From contig NZ_CP150484.1 in the NCBI RefSeq assembly GCF_037997115.1, forward strand, positions 2,600,986-2,664,985: 64,000 nt of DNA. The letters run 5' to 3'. The notes under the pieces were generated by a model that had not been told where the DNA came from, did not search any database, and was given only the letters and a program-made list of their open reading frames with translations. The translations under genes were made by a program, and so were the position numbers. Shown one piece after another: positions 51,233 to 61,210 of the stretch. Numbering within the stretch: position 1 is the first letter of the stretch; each line of letters starts with the position of its first letter. Source of the stretch: Amycolatopsis coloradensis (GTDB lineage Bacteria; Actinomycetota; Actinomycetes; Mycobacteriales; Pseudonocardiaceae).

Positions 51233-52243
51233 GTGATCACTGTCGAAAACCTGTCCAAATCCTTTCCCCTCAACGGAAATCCCGTCGTCGCACTGCGCGA
51301 TGTGAGCGTGGACATCCAAGCAGGCTCGCTGTTCGGAGTCGTCGGTCCGGCGGGCTCCGGCAAATCGACCCTCGCTCGTTGCATCGGTCTTCAGGAGCGT
51401 CCCGACCGCGGCGTCGTCCGTCTCGACGGCCTCAACACCGGGACACTCGACGGACGCCGGCTCCGCGAAATCCGGCGCCAGGTCGGAGTCGTGAGCACCA
51501 AGCCGGAATTGCTCGCCGAGCGCACCATCGCCGGCAACATCGCTTCGCCGCTCGAGCAGCTCGGCCTCGACGGGCCGCAGCGCCGCAACCGGGTCGGCAA
51601 CCTGCTCGACCTGGTCGGGCTCACCCCCCGTGCGGGGCAGCGACCGGGCGACTTGTCCGCGGGGCAGCTGCGCCGCGTGGCCATCGCCAAGGCGCTGGCC
51701 GCCGGGCCGTCCGTGCTCCTGGCCGACGACCCGACCGCGGGCGTGCAGCCCGAGGAGTCCGGCGCGGTCCTGACCGTGCTCGACCGCGCGCGCGCCGAGC
51801 TCGGCGTCACCGTGCTGCTCACCACTCCCGATGCCGGCGTGGTCCGTCGTGTCTGCGACGACGTCGCGGTTCTGGAGGCCGGCGCGATCATCGAACGCGG
51901 AACCGTGCTCGACCTGGTCTCCGACCCGAACAGCCGGACCGCGCAGGCGCTGCTTCCCGCCATCGAAACCGGGCGGGCACAGGCCTCGAAGTACGACCGC
52001 GCGGTGGACGTCGTGCTCGTCGGCTTCGCCTCGGTCGGTGCGCTGCTGCCGGAGGCCGCCGGTCGCTTCGACGTCGAACTCGCCACCATCGGGGGCGGCC
52101 TGACCCGGATCGGCGACACGCCGGTCGGCCGGTTCCGCGTCGGGGTGCGTGGTGAGCGCGCGGACGCCGCGCTCGCCTGGATCGCCGAACGTGGCGGTCA
52201 CGTGACCCACCCGGTCCGCGGTCCGCAGGGTGTCGCCGCCTGA
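51233..52243 (+). CDS. Orphan MetN-like ABC ATPase with NIL domain, catalytically degenerate
   Basis: A 336-residue protein that aligns along its length with MetN, the methionine-importer ATPase, including the C-terminal ACT-like NIL domain (about 255-336). Walker A GPAGSGKST has Lys44. Key catalytic sites are changed: the Q-loop Gln is Thr89 (VGVVSTKPELLAERT), the signature is LSAGQ (141-145), the catalytic Glu is Asp166 (LLADDPTAG), and the switch His is Pro199 (LTTPDAGVV). ATP might bind but efficient hydrolysis is doubtful. No permease or binding-protein gene is next to it. GTG 51233 was chosen because GGAG lies 6 bases before it and it gives the MITVENLSKSF start. A SAM-I riboswitch precedes it. 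It may be a methionine or SAM sensor or a decayed importer subunit (inference). Confidence 0.85.
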   Translation: MITVENLSKSFPLNGNPVVALRDVSVDIQAGSLFGVVGPAGSGKSTLARCIGLQERPDRGVVRLDGLNTGTLDGRRLREIRRQVGVVSTKPELLAERTIAGNIASPLEQLGLDGPQRRNRVGNLLDLVGLTPRAGQRPGDLSAGQLRRVAIAKALAAGPSVLLADDPTAGVQPEESGAVLTVLDRARAELGVTVLLTTPDAGVVRRVCDDVAVLEAGAIIERGTVLDLVSDPNSRTAQALLPAIETGRAQASKYDRAVDVVLVGFASVGALLPEAAGRFDVELATIGGGLTRIGDTPVGRFRVGVRGERADAALAWIAERGGHVTHPVRGPQGVAA

Positions 52244-52249
52244 TTTCTC

Positions 52250-52298
52250 CGCGAACGGGCCGCTCAGGACGAACTTCGTCCGGGGCGGCCCGTTCGCG
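52250..52298. terminator. Terminator of the MetN-like gene
   Basis: 14-base arms CGCGAACGGGCCGC and GCGGCCCGTTCGCG with an inner GGACGAA/TTCGTCC stem, beginning 7 bases past the stop. Confidence 0.88.
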
Positions 52299-52351
52299 TC
52301 CGACCCGTCCGTTCTCTTTCTCCTGGTGACAGCACAAGTGGAGCGGCCACG

Positions 52352-52357
52352 TAGGCT
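52352..52357 (+). promoter_or_regulatory. -10 box TAGGCT of leaderless ispE
   Basis: TAGGCT lies exactly 6 bases before GTG 52364, with no ribosome site, like the ksgA, rsmI and cyclo-ligase starts. Confidence 0.55.
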
Positions 52358-52363
52358 TGACGC

Positions 52364-53329
52364 GTGCTCGCCGTCGTACCGCCCCCAGTGACCGTCAGGG
52401 TTCCCGCCAAGGTCAACCTGCACCTGTCGGTCGGTGACGTACGCCCGGACGGTTACCACGAGCTGGTGACCGTGTTCCAGGCGCTTTCCCTGACCGACGA
52501 GGTGACCGTCGCGGTCACCGAGGACCCCGGCGTCGAGGTCTACGGCGAAGGTGAAGGTTCCGTACCGACAGGAGCCAACAACCTGGCCTGGAAGGCGGCG
52601 CAGGCGTTGGCGGCCCACGTCGGCAAGGCGGACGGCGAGTCCAAGGTCAGAGTCGTGTTGCGCAAAGGCATCCCGGTCGCGGGCGGGATGGCCGGTGGCA
52701 GTGCCGACGCGGCCGCGACGCTGGTGGGGCTCGCGTCGCTTTGGAAGCTCGACATCTCCCGGGACGAACTGGCGGGTATCGCCGCGAAGCTCGGTAGTGA
52801 TGTACCTTTCGCGCTCTACGGCGGGACAGCGCTGGGCACCGGCCGAGGCGAGCAGCTGGTGCCTGTCTTGTCGAGGCACACCTTCCACTGGGTCCTGGCC
52901 TTCGACCAGCGTGGGCTTTCGACTCCACGGGTGTTCGGCGAGCTGGACAAGTTGCGTGAAGAGGGCAGCCCGCCGCGAATCGGCTCGCACACTCCGGTGG
53001 TGGAGGCGCTGGCATCCGGCGACCCGCGGCAGCTGGCGCTGCTTCTCGGCAATGACCTGCAGGCGGCCGCTGTCTCGTTGCGTCCGGGGCTGCGCCGCAC
53101 ATTGAGGGCGGGAGTCAACGCGGGTGCGCTCGCCGGCACCGTGTCCGGATCCGGGCCGACCTGTGCGTTCCTGTGCGCGGACGCCCAGTCGGCCGTCGAG
53201 GTGGCCGCGGAGCTGTCCGGCGCGGGTGTCTGTCGCACGGTGCGCGTCGCGCACGGGCCGGTCCCCGGAGCCCGGCTGGTCGGCGGAGACGACGCGCCGC
53301 GGCCGTCGCCGCCTCGGGTGCACGCATGA
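52364..53329 (+). CDS. ispE: 4-diphosphocytidyl-2-C-methyl-D-erythritol kinase
   Basis: A 321-residue GHMP kinase of the non-mevalonate isoprenoid pathway. [22 protein letters not shown] (about 12-33) is the IspE signature, [17 protein letters not shown] (about 105-121) the ATP loop, and [12 protein letters not shown] the third GHMP motif. The start is GTG, apparently leaderless; a second GTG at 52388 is possible. It follows ksgA as in Rv1010/Rv1011 except for the inserted MetN-like gene. It is cytosolic. Confidence 0.95.
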   Translation: MLAVVPPPVTVRVPAKVNLHLSVGDVRPDGYHELVTVFQALSLTDEVTVAVTEDPGVEVYGEGEGSVPTGANNLAWKAAQALAAHVGKADGESKVRVVLRKGIPVAGGMAGGSADAAATLVGLASLWKLDISRDELAGIAAKLGSDVPFALYGGTALGTGRGEQLVPVLSRHTFHWVLAFDQRGLSTPRVFGELDKLREEGSPPRIGSHTPVVEALASGDPRQLALLLGNDLQAAAVSLRPGLRRTLRAGVNAGALAGTVSGSGPTCAFLCADAQSAVEVAAELSGAGVCRTVRVAHGPVPGARLVGGDDAPRPSPPRVHA

Positions 53330-53396
53330 GGGTGTCCGAAATGGACACCGACTAATTCGTTCGTGGTGCGAGCTTTTGGAAAGGATCGGCTGAGGC

Positions 53397-55169
<1,773 letters not shown>

Positions 55170-55220
55170 GTTCGCTCGACGGCGAGCGGGCCGTTCAGCG
55201 CGGACAGTAGTGTGACGCGC

Positions 55221-56912
55221 ATGAGTCGGTTCGTGGACACGCTCGTCGCCACCGCGGCGGGGCGAGGTCAGCAGCGGGGAATGGTCACCGGGGAGCCCAA
55301 GGAGCCGGTTCGGCGTACGTGGGCCGAGATTCACGAGCAGGCCAAGCGGGTCGCCGGGGGTCTGGTGACGGCTGGGCTGGAGCCCGGCAAAGCGGTCGCG
55401 GTACTGGCGGCGGCGCCGTCGCTGATCGCGCCGACGGTTCAGGCGGTCTGGCTCGCCGGCGGCAGCGTGACGATGCTGCACCAGCCGACGCAGCGCACCG
55501 ACCTCGCCGAATGGGCCGAGGACACCGTTCGCGTGCTGCGGATGATCGGGTCCGGCCTGGTTCTGCTCGGTGAGCCGTTCGATCAGCTGGCGCCGGTGCT
55601 CACGGAGCACGGCATCGCCTTCCAGGTCATCACCGAGCTGCTCGAGGCCGAACCGCTGGCGGAGCCCGTGCCGACAGCCGAATCGGACACGGCGCTCCTG
55701 CAGCTGACCAGCGGGTCGACGGCCGACCCGAAGGCCGTTCGGATCACCTACGGGAACCTGTATTCGAACGTCAAGGCGATGGTCGACCGGGCAGAGTTCG
55801 ATTTCGACGTCGACGTGATGGTCTCGTGGCTGCCCACCTTCCACGACATGGGGATGGTCGGGTTCCTGACGGTGCCGATGACGTTCGGCGTCGAGCTCGT
55901 CAAGATCACGCCGCTGGAGTTCCTGTCGGGACCGTTGATCTGGCCGCAGCTGATCAGCAAGTACAACGGCACGACCACGGCCGCGCCGAACTTCGCGTAC
56001 GCGATCGTGGGCAGGCGGATGGCCCGTGTCGAGGACGACGACGCGTACGACCTCTCGAAGCTCCGGATCGCGCTGAACGGCGCCGAGCCGATCGACGAAA
56101 CAGCCGTGAAGACGTTCGTCGAGGCTGGGGAACGCTTCAAGATGCCCGCCGAATGCGTGTTCCCCGCGTACGGCATGGCGGAGGCGACTCTTGCGGTTTC
56201 GTTCGCGCCGTTGTTCACCGGCTTGACGCTGGACGTGGTCGAGGCCGACGCGCTCGAGGCGGACAACCGCGCGGTGCCGGTCCCCGAGGGCGACCCGCGT
56301 CGGGGGACCGACGAAGTCCGGTCGTTCGCGGTGCTCGGGCCGCCGCTCGACGGGCTCGAGGCCGAGATCGTCGACGACAAGGGAACGGTGCTCGGAGAAC
56401 GCGAGGTCGGGGAGATCCGCCTGCGCGGCGAGGCCGTGACACCGGGGTACCTGACCATGGAAGGGCCGCTCGCGACGCAGGACGAGGACGGCTGGCTGCT
56501 CACCGGTGACCTCGGCTACCTGGTCGATGGCATGATCGTCATCTGCGGCCGTCGCAAGGACGTCATCATCATGGGCGGCCGGAACCTGTACCCGACCGAT
56601 ATCGAACGCGCGGCGACCTCGGTCGAGGGGGTCCGAGCGGGGAACGCCGTGGCCGTGCGGCTCGACGCCGGCAGCCGCCGTGAACGGTTCGCCGTCGTGG
56701 TCGAATCGAAACTCGCCGGGGATCCGGAAGCGGAGAAGGCGCTGGCGAAGGAGGTCGCGGCCAAGGTGCGCGGCGCCGTCGACATGCGGCCCTTCGCGGT
56801 CGTGGTGCTCCCGGCGGGAAGCCTGCCCAAGACGCCCTCGGGCAAGGTGAAGCGGGCCGCGACCGCCGTCCAGTTCGCGGACAAGATCGCCAAGAACGCG
56901 GCGACCAGCTGA
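55221..56912 (+). CDS. Fatty-acyl-AMP ligase (FadD/Pks16-like)
   Basis: A 563-residue adenylate-forming enzyme of the fatty-acyl-AMP ligase type. LQLTSGSTADPKAVRITYGNL (about 158-178) is the ATP motif, SWLPTFHDMGMVGFL the FAAL-type motif, VFPAYGMAEATLAVSF and LTGDLGYLVDGMIVICGRRKD the adenylate motifs, and PKTPSGKVKR holds the final Lys. It corresponds in place to Rv1013 (pks16) of M. tuberculosis. The ATG at 55221 follows a TAGTGT box by 7 bases and may be leaderless; a GTG at 55212 is in frame. No polyketide synthase is adjacent, so the acceptor of the acyl group is unknown. Confidence 0.9.
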   Translation: MSRFVDTLVATAAGRGQQRGMVTGEPKEPVRRTWAEIHEQAKRVAGGLVTAGLEPGKAVAVLAAAPSLIAPTVQAVWLAGGSVTMLHQPTQRTDLAEWAEDTVRVLRMIGSGLVLLGEPFDQLAPVLTEHGIAFQVITELLEAEPLAEPVPTAESDTALLQLTSGSTADPKAVRITYGNLYSNVKAMVDRAEFDFDVDVMVSWLPTFHDMGMVGFLTVPMTFGVELVKITPLEFLSGPLIWPQLISKYNGTTTAAPNFAYAIVGRRMARVEDDDAYDLSKLRIALNGAEPIDETAVKTFVEAGERFKMPAECVFPAYGMAEATLAVSFAPLFTGLTLDVVEADALEADNRAVPVPEGDPRRGTDEVRSFAVLGPPLDGLEAEIVDDKGTVLGEREVGEIRLRGEAVTPGYLTMEGPLATQDEDGWLLTGDLGYLVDGMIVICGRRKDVIIMGGRNLYPTDIERAATSVEGVRAGNAVAVRLDAGSRRERFAVVVESKLAGDPEAEKALAKEVAAKVRGAVDMRPFAVVVLPAGSLPKTPSGKVKRAATAVQFADKIAKNAATS

Positions 56913-56914
56913 CA

Positions 56915-56957
56915 CGAAGGGGCCGGGGCCGCGAAGATCGCGGACCCGGCCCCTTCG
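56915..56957. terminator. Bidirectional terminator after the acyl-AMP ligase gene
   Basis: CGAAGGGGCCGGG and CCCGGCCCCTTCG arms with an inner GCGA/TCGC stem, between the convergent ligase and DivIVA-domain genes. Confidence 0.88.
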
Positions 56958-56973
56958 CTGCACCTCCCGGTGG

Positions 56974-57303
56974 TCAGCGGCGTCGCCAAGGTGGCTTGCG
57001 GGTATGGGTGTGCTCCAAGGCAGGCGCTATGTAGTAGCCGGCGGAATGGGACAGCCCGGCCAGTGTTCCCTCGACGTCTCGCAGGAACGCGTCGACGGCT
57101 GCCGGGTCGTAGCCTCGTTTCGACAGCGGGGCTTTGGCGAAAGCCACGTTGTGGACGTCTGAAACCGACAGGTCGTCATCGCCGTCGAGGGTCGCCGCGA
57201 CCCGTTCGAGGAAGGCGTCGACCGCGGGCTCGTGATAGCCGCGGGCGCCGATCGGCGCCCGGTCGAACTGCCGGGTTCTGGCCTCGAAGGCGGTGACGGG
57301 CAC
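56974..57303 (-). CDS. DivIVA-domain protein, short (second copy)
   Basis: A 109-residue protein made of two copies of a DivIVA-type motif: FDRAPIGARGYHEPAVDAFLER (about 13-34) and FAKAPLSKRGYDPAAVDAFLRD (about 54-75), joined by DDDLSVSDVHN. These resemble the membrane-curvature-binding N-terminus of Wag31/DivIVA, but the long coiled coil is missing. A short basic tail ends the protein. GTG 57303 shares one base with the upstream TAG, so the pair is coupled. A polar-growth or septum role is inferred from the motif only. Confidence 0.75.
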   Translation of the reverse strand: MPVTAFEARTRQFDRAPIGARGYHEPAVDAFLERVAATLDGDDDLSVSDVHNVAFAKAPLSKRGYDPAAVDAFLRDVEGTLAGLSHSAGYYIAPALEHTHTRKPPWRRR

Positions 57304-57662
57304 TAGCGCTCCCGCAGGAACTCGACGGGGCCGCGGTCCGGGACGGCGCGTTCGGCGTTCGCTTCGTCCTCTTCGCGAGCGCCGGGCACGCCGAGCGCGT
57401 GCTGGCCGGTCCGGTGGGCGAGCTGTGCTTCGACCTTGTCGAGGAAATCGTCGACTTCGCGTTCGTCGTAGCCGCGCTTACCGATCAACGGACGCGAGAA
57501 CATGACGTGGTGGACCTCGGCGGCCGTCAGGTCGTCACGGTCCGAGATCGTGTCGGCGATCCGTTCCAGGAACGCGTCGACCTCGTGTTTGGCATATCCG
57601 CGTCGCCCGATCGGGGCGTTCGGGAAAGTGGCGCCGGTGATGTCTTCGGCCGTAAACGACAT
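57303..57662 (-). CDS. DivIVA-domain protein, short (first copy)
   Basis: A 119-residue protein with the same double-motif layout as its downstream neighbour: [22 protein letters not shown] (about 13-34) and [22 protein letters not shown] (about 54-75) separated by [12 protein letters not shown] charged C-terminal tail follows instead of a coiled coil. The two genes are clearly tandem duplicates, and each is itself internally duplicated. ATG 57662 is preceded by GGAGAG at about 10 bases. It may interact with Wag31 or membranes at poles; the function is not known. Confidence 0.78.
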   Translation of the reverse strand: MSFTAEDITGATFPNAPIGRRGYAKHEVDAFLERIADTISDRDDLTAAEVHHVMFSRPLIGKRGYDEREVDDFLDKVEAQLAHRTGQHALGVPGAREEDEANAERAVPDRGPVEFLRER

Positions 57663-57821
57663 GAAACTCTCTCCGGTTTCGGTGGGGAATGCGATCTCCG
57701 CATTCCGTCCTAACGGGTTTGAGAGTTCCCCGGAAGAGCTCGCGCTATTCCACGACTCGATCAGGGGCGTGGTGAAACGCCTTCGAGTGACGAGCTGTAA
57801 CGCACTGACATGTGAGCGGGT

Positions 57822-58418
57822 TCACCCAGCGTGGAAGGTGTTCTGGGCCGCGGCGAGACCGGTGCTGATGAGCGCTTCAACGGCATCGGCGCAACGATCG
57901 ATCTCGAAAGCGAGTTCTTTGCGTTCGACCGTCGAGAAGTCTTTCAGCACGAAATCCGCCGGATCCTGCCGTCCCGGAGGGCGGCCGACACCGAACCGGA
58001 CCCGGTAGTAGTCCTTCGTGCCCAGCGATTTGGTGATCGAGCGGAGACCGTTGTGGCCGTTGTCGCCGCCGCCCAGTTTCATCTTGAGCGCGCCGAAGTC
58101 GACGTCCAGCTCGTCGTGGACGACCACGACACCGGCCGGGGGGATCTTGTAGAACCGGGCCGCGCCCACGACGGGGCCGCCCGAGAGATTCATGTACGAG
58201 CGCGGCTTCGCCAGGACCACTCGCTGCCCGGCTAGCCTGCCTTCGAGGACCTCGGCACCGCTCTTGTGGGTCTTGAACTTGCCGCCGACGCGGCCGGCGA
58301 GTTCGTCGAGCACCATGAAGCCGACGTTGTGCCTGTTGCCCGCGTATTGGGGGCCGGGATTGCCGAGGCCGACGAGCAGGATCTGCTCGCCGGCCCCGGG
58401 AAGTACTGCTTCGGTCAC
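57822..58418 (-). CDS. pth: Peptidyl-tRNA hydrolase
   Basis: A 198-residue enzyme that frees tRNA from peptidyl-tRNA dropped by the ribosome. [28 protein letters not shown] (about 14-41) includes the catalytic His in [50 protein letters not shown] (with the catalytic Asp and Asn) and [21 protein letters not shown] complete the fold. It starts with GTG, ten bases past the rplY stop, in the order rplY-pth seen as Rv1015c-Rv1014c. Confidence 0.97.
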   Translation of the reverse strand: MTEAVLPGAGEQILLVGLGNPGPQYAGNRHNVGFMVLDELAGRVGGKFKTHKSGAEVLEGRLAGQRVVLAKPRSYMNLSGGPVVGAARFYKIPPAGVVVVHDELDVDFGALKMKLGGGDNGHNGLRSITKSLGTKDYYRVRFGVGRPPGRQDPADFVLKDFSTVERKELAFEIDRCADAVEALISTGLAAAQNTFHAG

Positions 58419-58428
58419 ATCGGTGACT

Positions 58429-59034
58429 TTATTCGGCGTCCTCGGCGGTGGTCTCCGCAGCCTCGGCCTCGTCGCCCTCGAGCGAGGACTCGGACGGCGC
58501 CTCGTTGACGGCGACGACCAGCGCCTCGGGGTCGGTGACCAGGGTGGCGCCCTGCGGCAGGGTGACCTGCGAGGCGAGGATCTGGGTGCCGGCTTCGACG
58601 CCCTCGACCGAGAGCTCGACCTGCTCGGGGATGTGCAGCGCCTCGACCTCGATCTGGATGGTGTCGAGGTCGGTGGTGACCAGGGTGCCCGGGCCGGGGG
58701 TGCCGGTGACGACGACGGGGACGTCGACGGTGACCTTCTCGCCGCGGATGACGACCAGCAGGTCGACGTGCTCGATGTAGTTCTTCAGCGGGTGGACGAC
58801 GATGGTCTTCGTCAGCGCCAGCTCGCTCTTGCCCTCGAGGTCGAGGGTGATGACGGCGTTGCTGCCGTTCTCACGCACGACGCGGGCGAACTCGATGGCG
58901 GGCAGGGCGTAGTGGCGCGGTTCCGAGCCGTGCCCGTACAGCACCGCGGGGATCTTGCCGGCGCGACGCGTGCGGCGCGCGGCACCCTTGCCGAATTCGG
59001 TGCGGGGCTCGACGGACAGGCGTACCTCGGACAC
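58429..59034 (-). CDS. rplY: 50S ribosomal protein L25/Ctc
   Basis: A 201-residue long-form L25 (Ctc type) that binds 5S rRNA. The N-terminal L25 domain [34 protein letters not shown] (about 3-36) is followed by the TL5-type C-terminal domain ([31 protein letters not shown]) and an acidic tail of Glu, Asp and Ala. GTG 59034 was chosen for AAGGAG at 9 bases and the family start SEVRL; the open frame continues to 59160. It is cotranscribed with pth. Confidence 0.95.
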   Translation of the reverse strand: MSEVRLSVEPRTEFGKGAARRTRRAGKIPAVLYGHGSEPRHYALPAIEFARVVRENGSNAVITLDLEGKSELALTKTIVVHPLKNYIEHVDLLVVIRGEKVTVDVPVVVTGTPGPGTLVTTDLDTIQIEVEALHIPEQVELSVEGVEAGTQILASQVTLPQGATLVTDPEALVVAVNEAPSESSLEGDEAEAAETTAEDAE

Positions 59035-59374
59035 GGTGTAGCACTCCTTCAATTCACCAACATGTTCAGCGAAAGCATGCTGAGGTGGGGATGGTTCGGG
59101 GCGGTTCTGGTGTTCGGCGGCGAATTCCACAGGCGTGCTCGACCGCGTGTGGCCACTCAAGCCGCCGCGTCGATCACGTCGGGCACCAGGTGCTCACGGA
59201 ACCCGCCTCGCCGAGACCGGGAAAGTGTAGACCAACCGGTCGTGCGGGGGTCCCGGCGGGTGGCTCGTACAGGTGACAAGTCGGTGACAGCTGCTTCGCG
59301 AACCCGCGGATGCGGTGGTGCACGACCCCTTTTCTAAGGTGTGATCTGCTCGCACGCGAGACTAAGGGGACGGA
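59035..59374. other. Divergent promoter region, rplY / lipoprotein
   Basis: 340 bases between divergent genes with no convincing small gene. It ends in AAGGGGA ahead of the lipoprotein start. An imperfect palindrome TTCAGCGAAAGCATGCTGA lies near 59067-59085. No riboswitch was recognised. Confidence 0.4.
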
Positions 59375-60496
59375 ATGCCGGCACGACGGTCGAAGATCGG
59401 CGCGATCGCCGCCCTGTGCTGCCTCGTGGCCGGTTGCGACGTCGCGATCGACGGGGCGGCCGGGATCCCGTCCGCCGAGCAGCAGCGGGTGGATCGGCGC
59501 GCGGAGCAACGCGGCGCTGTCGAGAGCGCGCTGAAGGCGCTGGAGCAGGCTCCGGCCGTCGTGTACAAATCGACGATCAAGGACGCGTCGGGTCAGCCCG
59601 CGGAATTACAGTTCCGGATCACCCGGAACGGGAGCGCGCACGGCGCGCTGCCGGTCGACGGCCAGACCATCCAGGTCATCTCCGCCGACAAGCAGCTGTA
59701 CCTCTCGGCGACGCCGGAGTACTGGAAGGCGCACGGGCTCGGCGACAGCGACCAGTACGGCACCAACTGGGTCCGTACGGACAGCTCGGATCTGCCGGTG
59801 AACGCCGTCGAGGTGCTCAGCCCGCGCAAGGCCGCGTCGACGCTCAGGACCGCGGTGTCCGGGATGAACCCGTTGACCGATCCGGTCCGTTCGAAGTTGC
59901 CCGACGGGACCGAGGTCTACGACGTCGGGAGCGGGCTCGGAACACTGCGGGTGACCACCTCGGCGCCGCACCGTGTCGTCAGTTTCGCGCCTTCCCTCGT
60001 CGCCGCGGCGGGCGGCAAGACGCTCGGCGCCGAGATGCTGGTCGAGCCGCTCGCCGGGGATGCGCTCAAGAAACTCCAGACCGATCTGGACGGCGCGATC
60101 GGCGGGATCGGGCAGCCGTTCGACGCGCTCACCCAGGTCAGGGTCAGCGTCGTCAACGACAAGCTGGACTGCACGGACTTCGTCGGGACCTGCCGGGCGA
60201 CCATCGACGTCGCCAACTCCGTCATCGGCGGCGTGAGCGGGACGCCCGTGCACCTGAAGCTGACCGTCGACTTCACCGCGCAGTCCCTCGGCGCGCAGAG
60301 CTGCACGGCGGACGCCGACGCGGCGCCGGACACCACGACGAGCCTGAGCTGCGAGGTCAAGTTCAAACTGCCGAATCGGAACGCCAGCTATCAGGTGCAG
60401 GCGAAGCCGTCGGCCAAAGGTGAGGTCCGGGCTCCGGTCGACGTCAACGGTGTTCGCGAAAAGCTCAAGTCCGAGTTCGCCACGCTGGGCGGCTGA
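59375..60496 (+). CDS. Lipoprotein of LprG/LppX-like type
   Basis: A 373-residue predicted lipoprotein: basic start MPARRSK, hydrophobic core, lipobox LVAGC with Cys near residue 25. The mature part has beta-rich segments (AVVYKSTIKDASGQPAELQFRI, KQLYLSATPEYWKAHGL, GTLRVTTSAPHRVVSF) reminiscent of the LprG/LppX fold that binds lipids, and a later domain with two Cys pairs. That fold assignment is tentative. It stands where Rv1016c (lpqT) lies in M. tuberculosis but on the opposite strand. AAGGGGA precedes ATG 59375. Confidence 0.7.
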   Translation: MPARRSKIGAIAALCCLVAGCDVAIDGAAGIPSAEQQRVDRRAEQRGAVESALKALEQAPAVVYKSTIKDASGQPAELQFRITRNGSAHGALPVDGQTIQVISADKQLYLSATPEYWKAHGLGDSDQYGTNWVRTDSSDLPVNAVEVLSPRKAASTLRTAVSGMNPLTDPVRSKLPDGTEVYDVGSGLGTLRVTTSAPHRVVSFAPSLVAAAGGKTLGAEMLVEPLAGDALKKLQTDLDGAIGGIGQPFDALTQVRVSVVNDKLDCTDFVGTCRATIDVANSVIGGVSGTPVHLKLTVDFTAQSLGAQSCTADADAAPDTTTSLSCEVKFKLPNRNASYQVQAKPSAKGEVRAPVDVNGVREKLKSEFATLGG

Positions 60497-60592
60497 CCTG
60501 CACGCTCACCTCGGGGTGCGTTGCATACGTTGAAGTAGCCGAACTCGCGTTCTTAGCATCGGCGTGGTAGCCGATTAAAAGGGAGAAACGCG

Positions 60593-61210
60593 ATGGCGAA
60601 GTTGGTTGTGTTCGGAGGAACCGGGTACGCGGGCGGGAAGATCGCCGCGGAGGCCCGCGGCCGCGGTCACGAGGTCTTGGTGGTGTCCAGGAACGCCGAA
60701 GGCGAGGGGACCAGGGCGGGCTCGCTCTACGATGAGGCCTTCTTGGCCGATGTCGCCAAGGGCGCCGATGTCCTGGTCATCGCGGTTCACGGGCAGAGTG
60801 GTCTGCTCGACGCGGTGCCCTCGATCGCTCAGGTCGCGAAGGACAACGGCGCGCGGATCGGCGTGGTCGGCGGGGCGGGCAGCCTGCACGTGGCCGAGGG
60901 CGGGCCGCGACTGATCGACACCCCCGAGTTCCCGGACGAGTACAAGGGTGAAGCCGGTGCGCACGCCGAGGTTCTCGAAGCGTTCCGGACGCTTCCCGAG
61001 GATGTCGACTGGTTCTACGTCAGCCCGGCCGCGGAGTTCGGCGCGTGGGCCGAGGGCGAGCGGACCGGCGAGTTCCGGCTCGGCGGCGACGTGCTCCTGA
61101 CCGACGAGAACGGCGGTTCGAAGATCGGCGGCGCCGACTACGCGATCGCGTTCGTCGATGAGATCGACAAGCCGGAACACCGTCGTCAGCGTTTCTGCGT
61201 CGCTTACTGA
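60593..61210 (+). CDS. NAD(P)H-binding oxidoreductase (NmrA/YwnB-like)
   Basis: A 205-residue Rossmann-fold protein of the NAD(P)-binding atypical SDR type. KLVVFGGTGYAGGKIAAEARGRGHEV (about 3-28) is the cofactor site, VLVIAVHGQSGLLDAVPSIAQ and IGVVGGAGSLHVAEGG follow, and VSPAAEFGAWAEGERTGEF replaces the SDR catalytic region, without a Tyr-x-x-x-Lys pair. AAAAGGGAG precedes ATG 60593. It overlaps the convergent LLM gene by 7 bases. Its role is unknown. Confidence 0.85.
   Translation: MAKLVVFGGTGYAGGKIAAEARGRGHEVLVVSRNAEGEGTRAGSLYDEAFLADVAKGADVLVIAVHGQSGLLDAVPSIAQVAKDNGARIGVVGGAGSLHVAEGGPRLIDTPEFPDEYKGEAGAHAEVLEAFRTLPEDVDWFYVSPAAEFGAWAEGERTGEFRLGGDVLLTDENGGSKIGGADYAIAFVDEIDKPEHRRQRFCVAY

Noticed and set aside
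55173-55220. GTG 55212 as start of the acyl-AMP ligase
   Set aside because: ATG 55221 in the same frame fits the TAGTGT box and the protein family better; the difference is three codons.
59045-59374. Possible small gene between rplY and the lipoprotein
   Set aside because: The frames present are extensions of rplY or antisense, without a start signal or family match.
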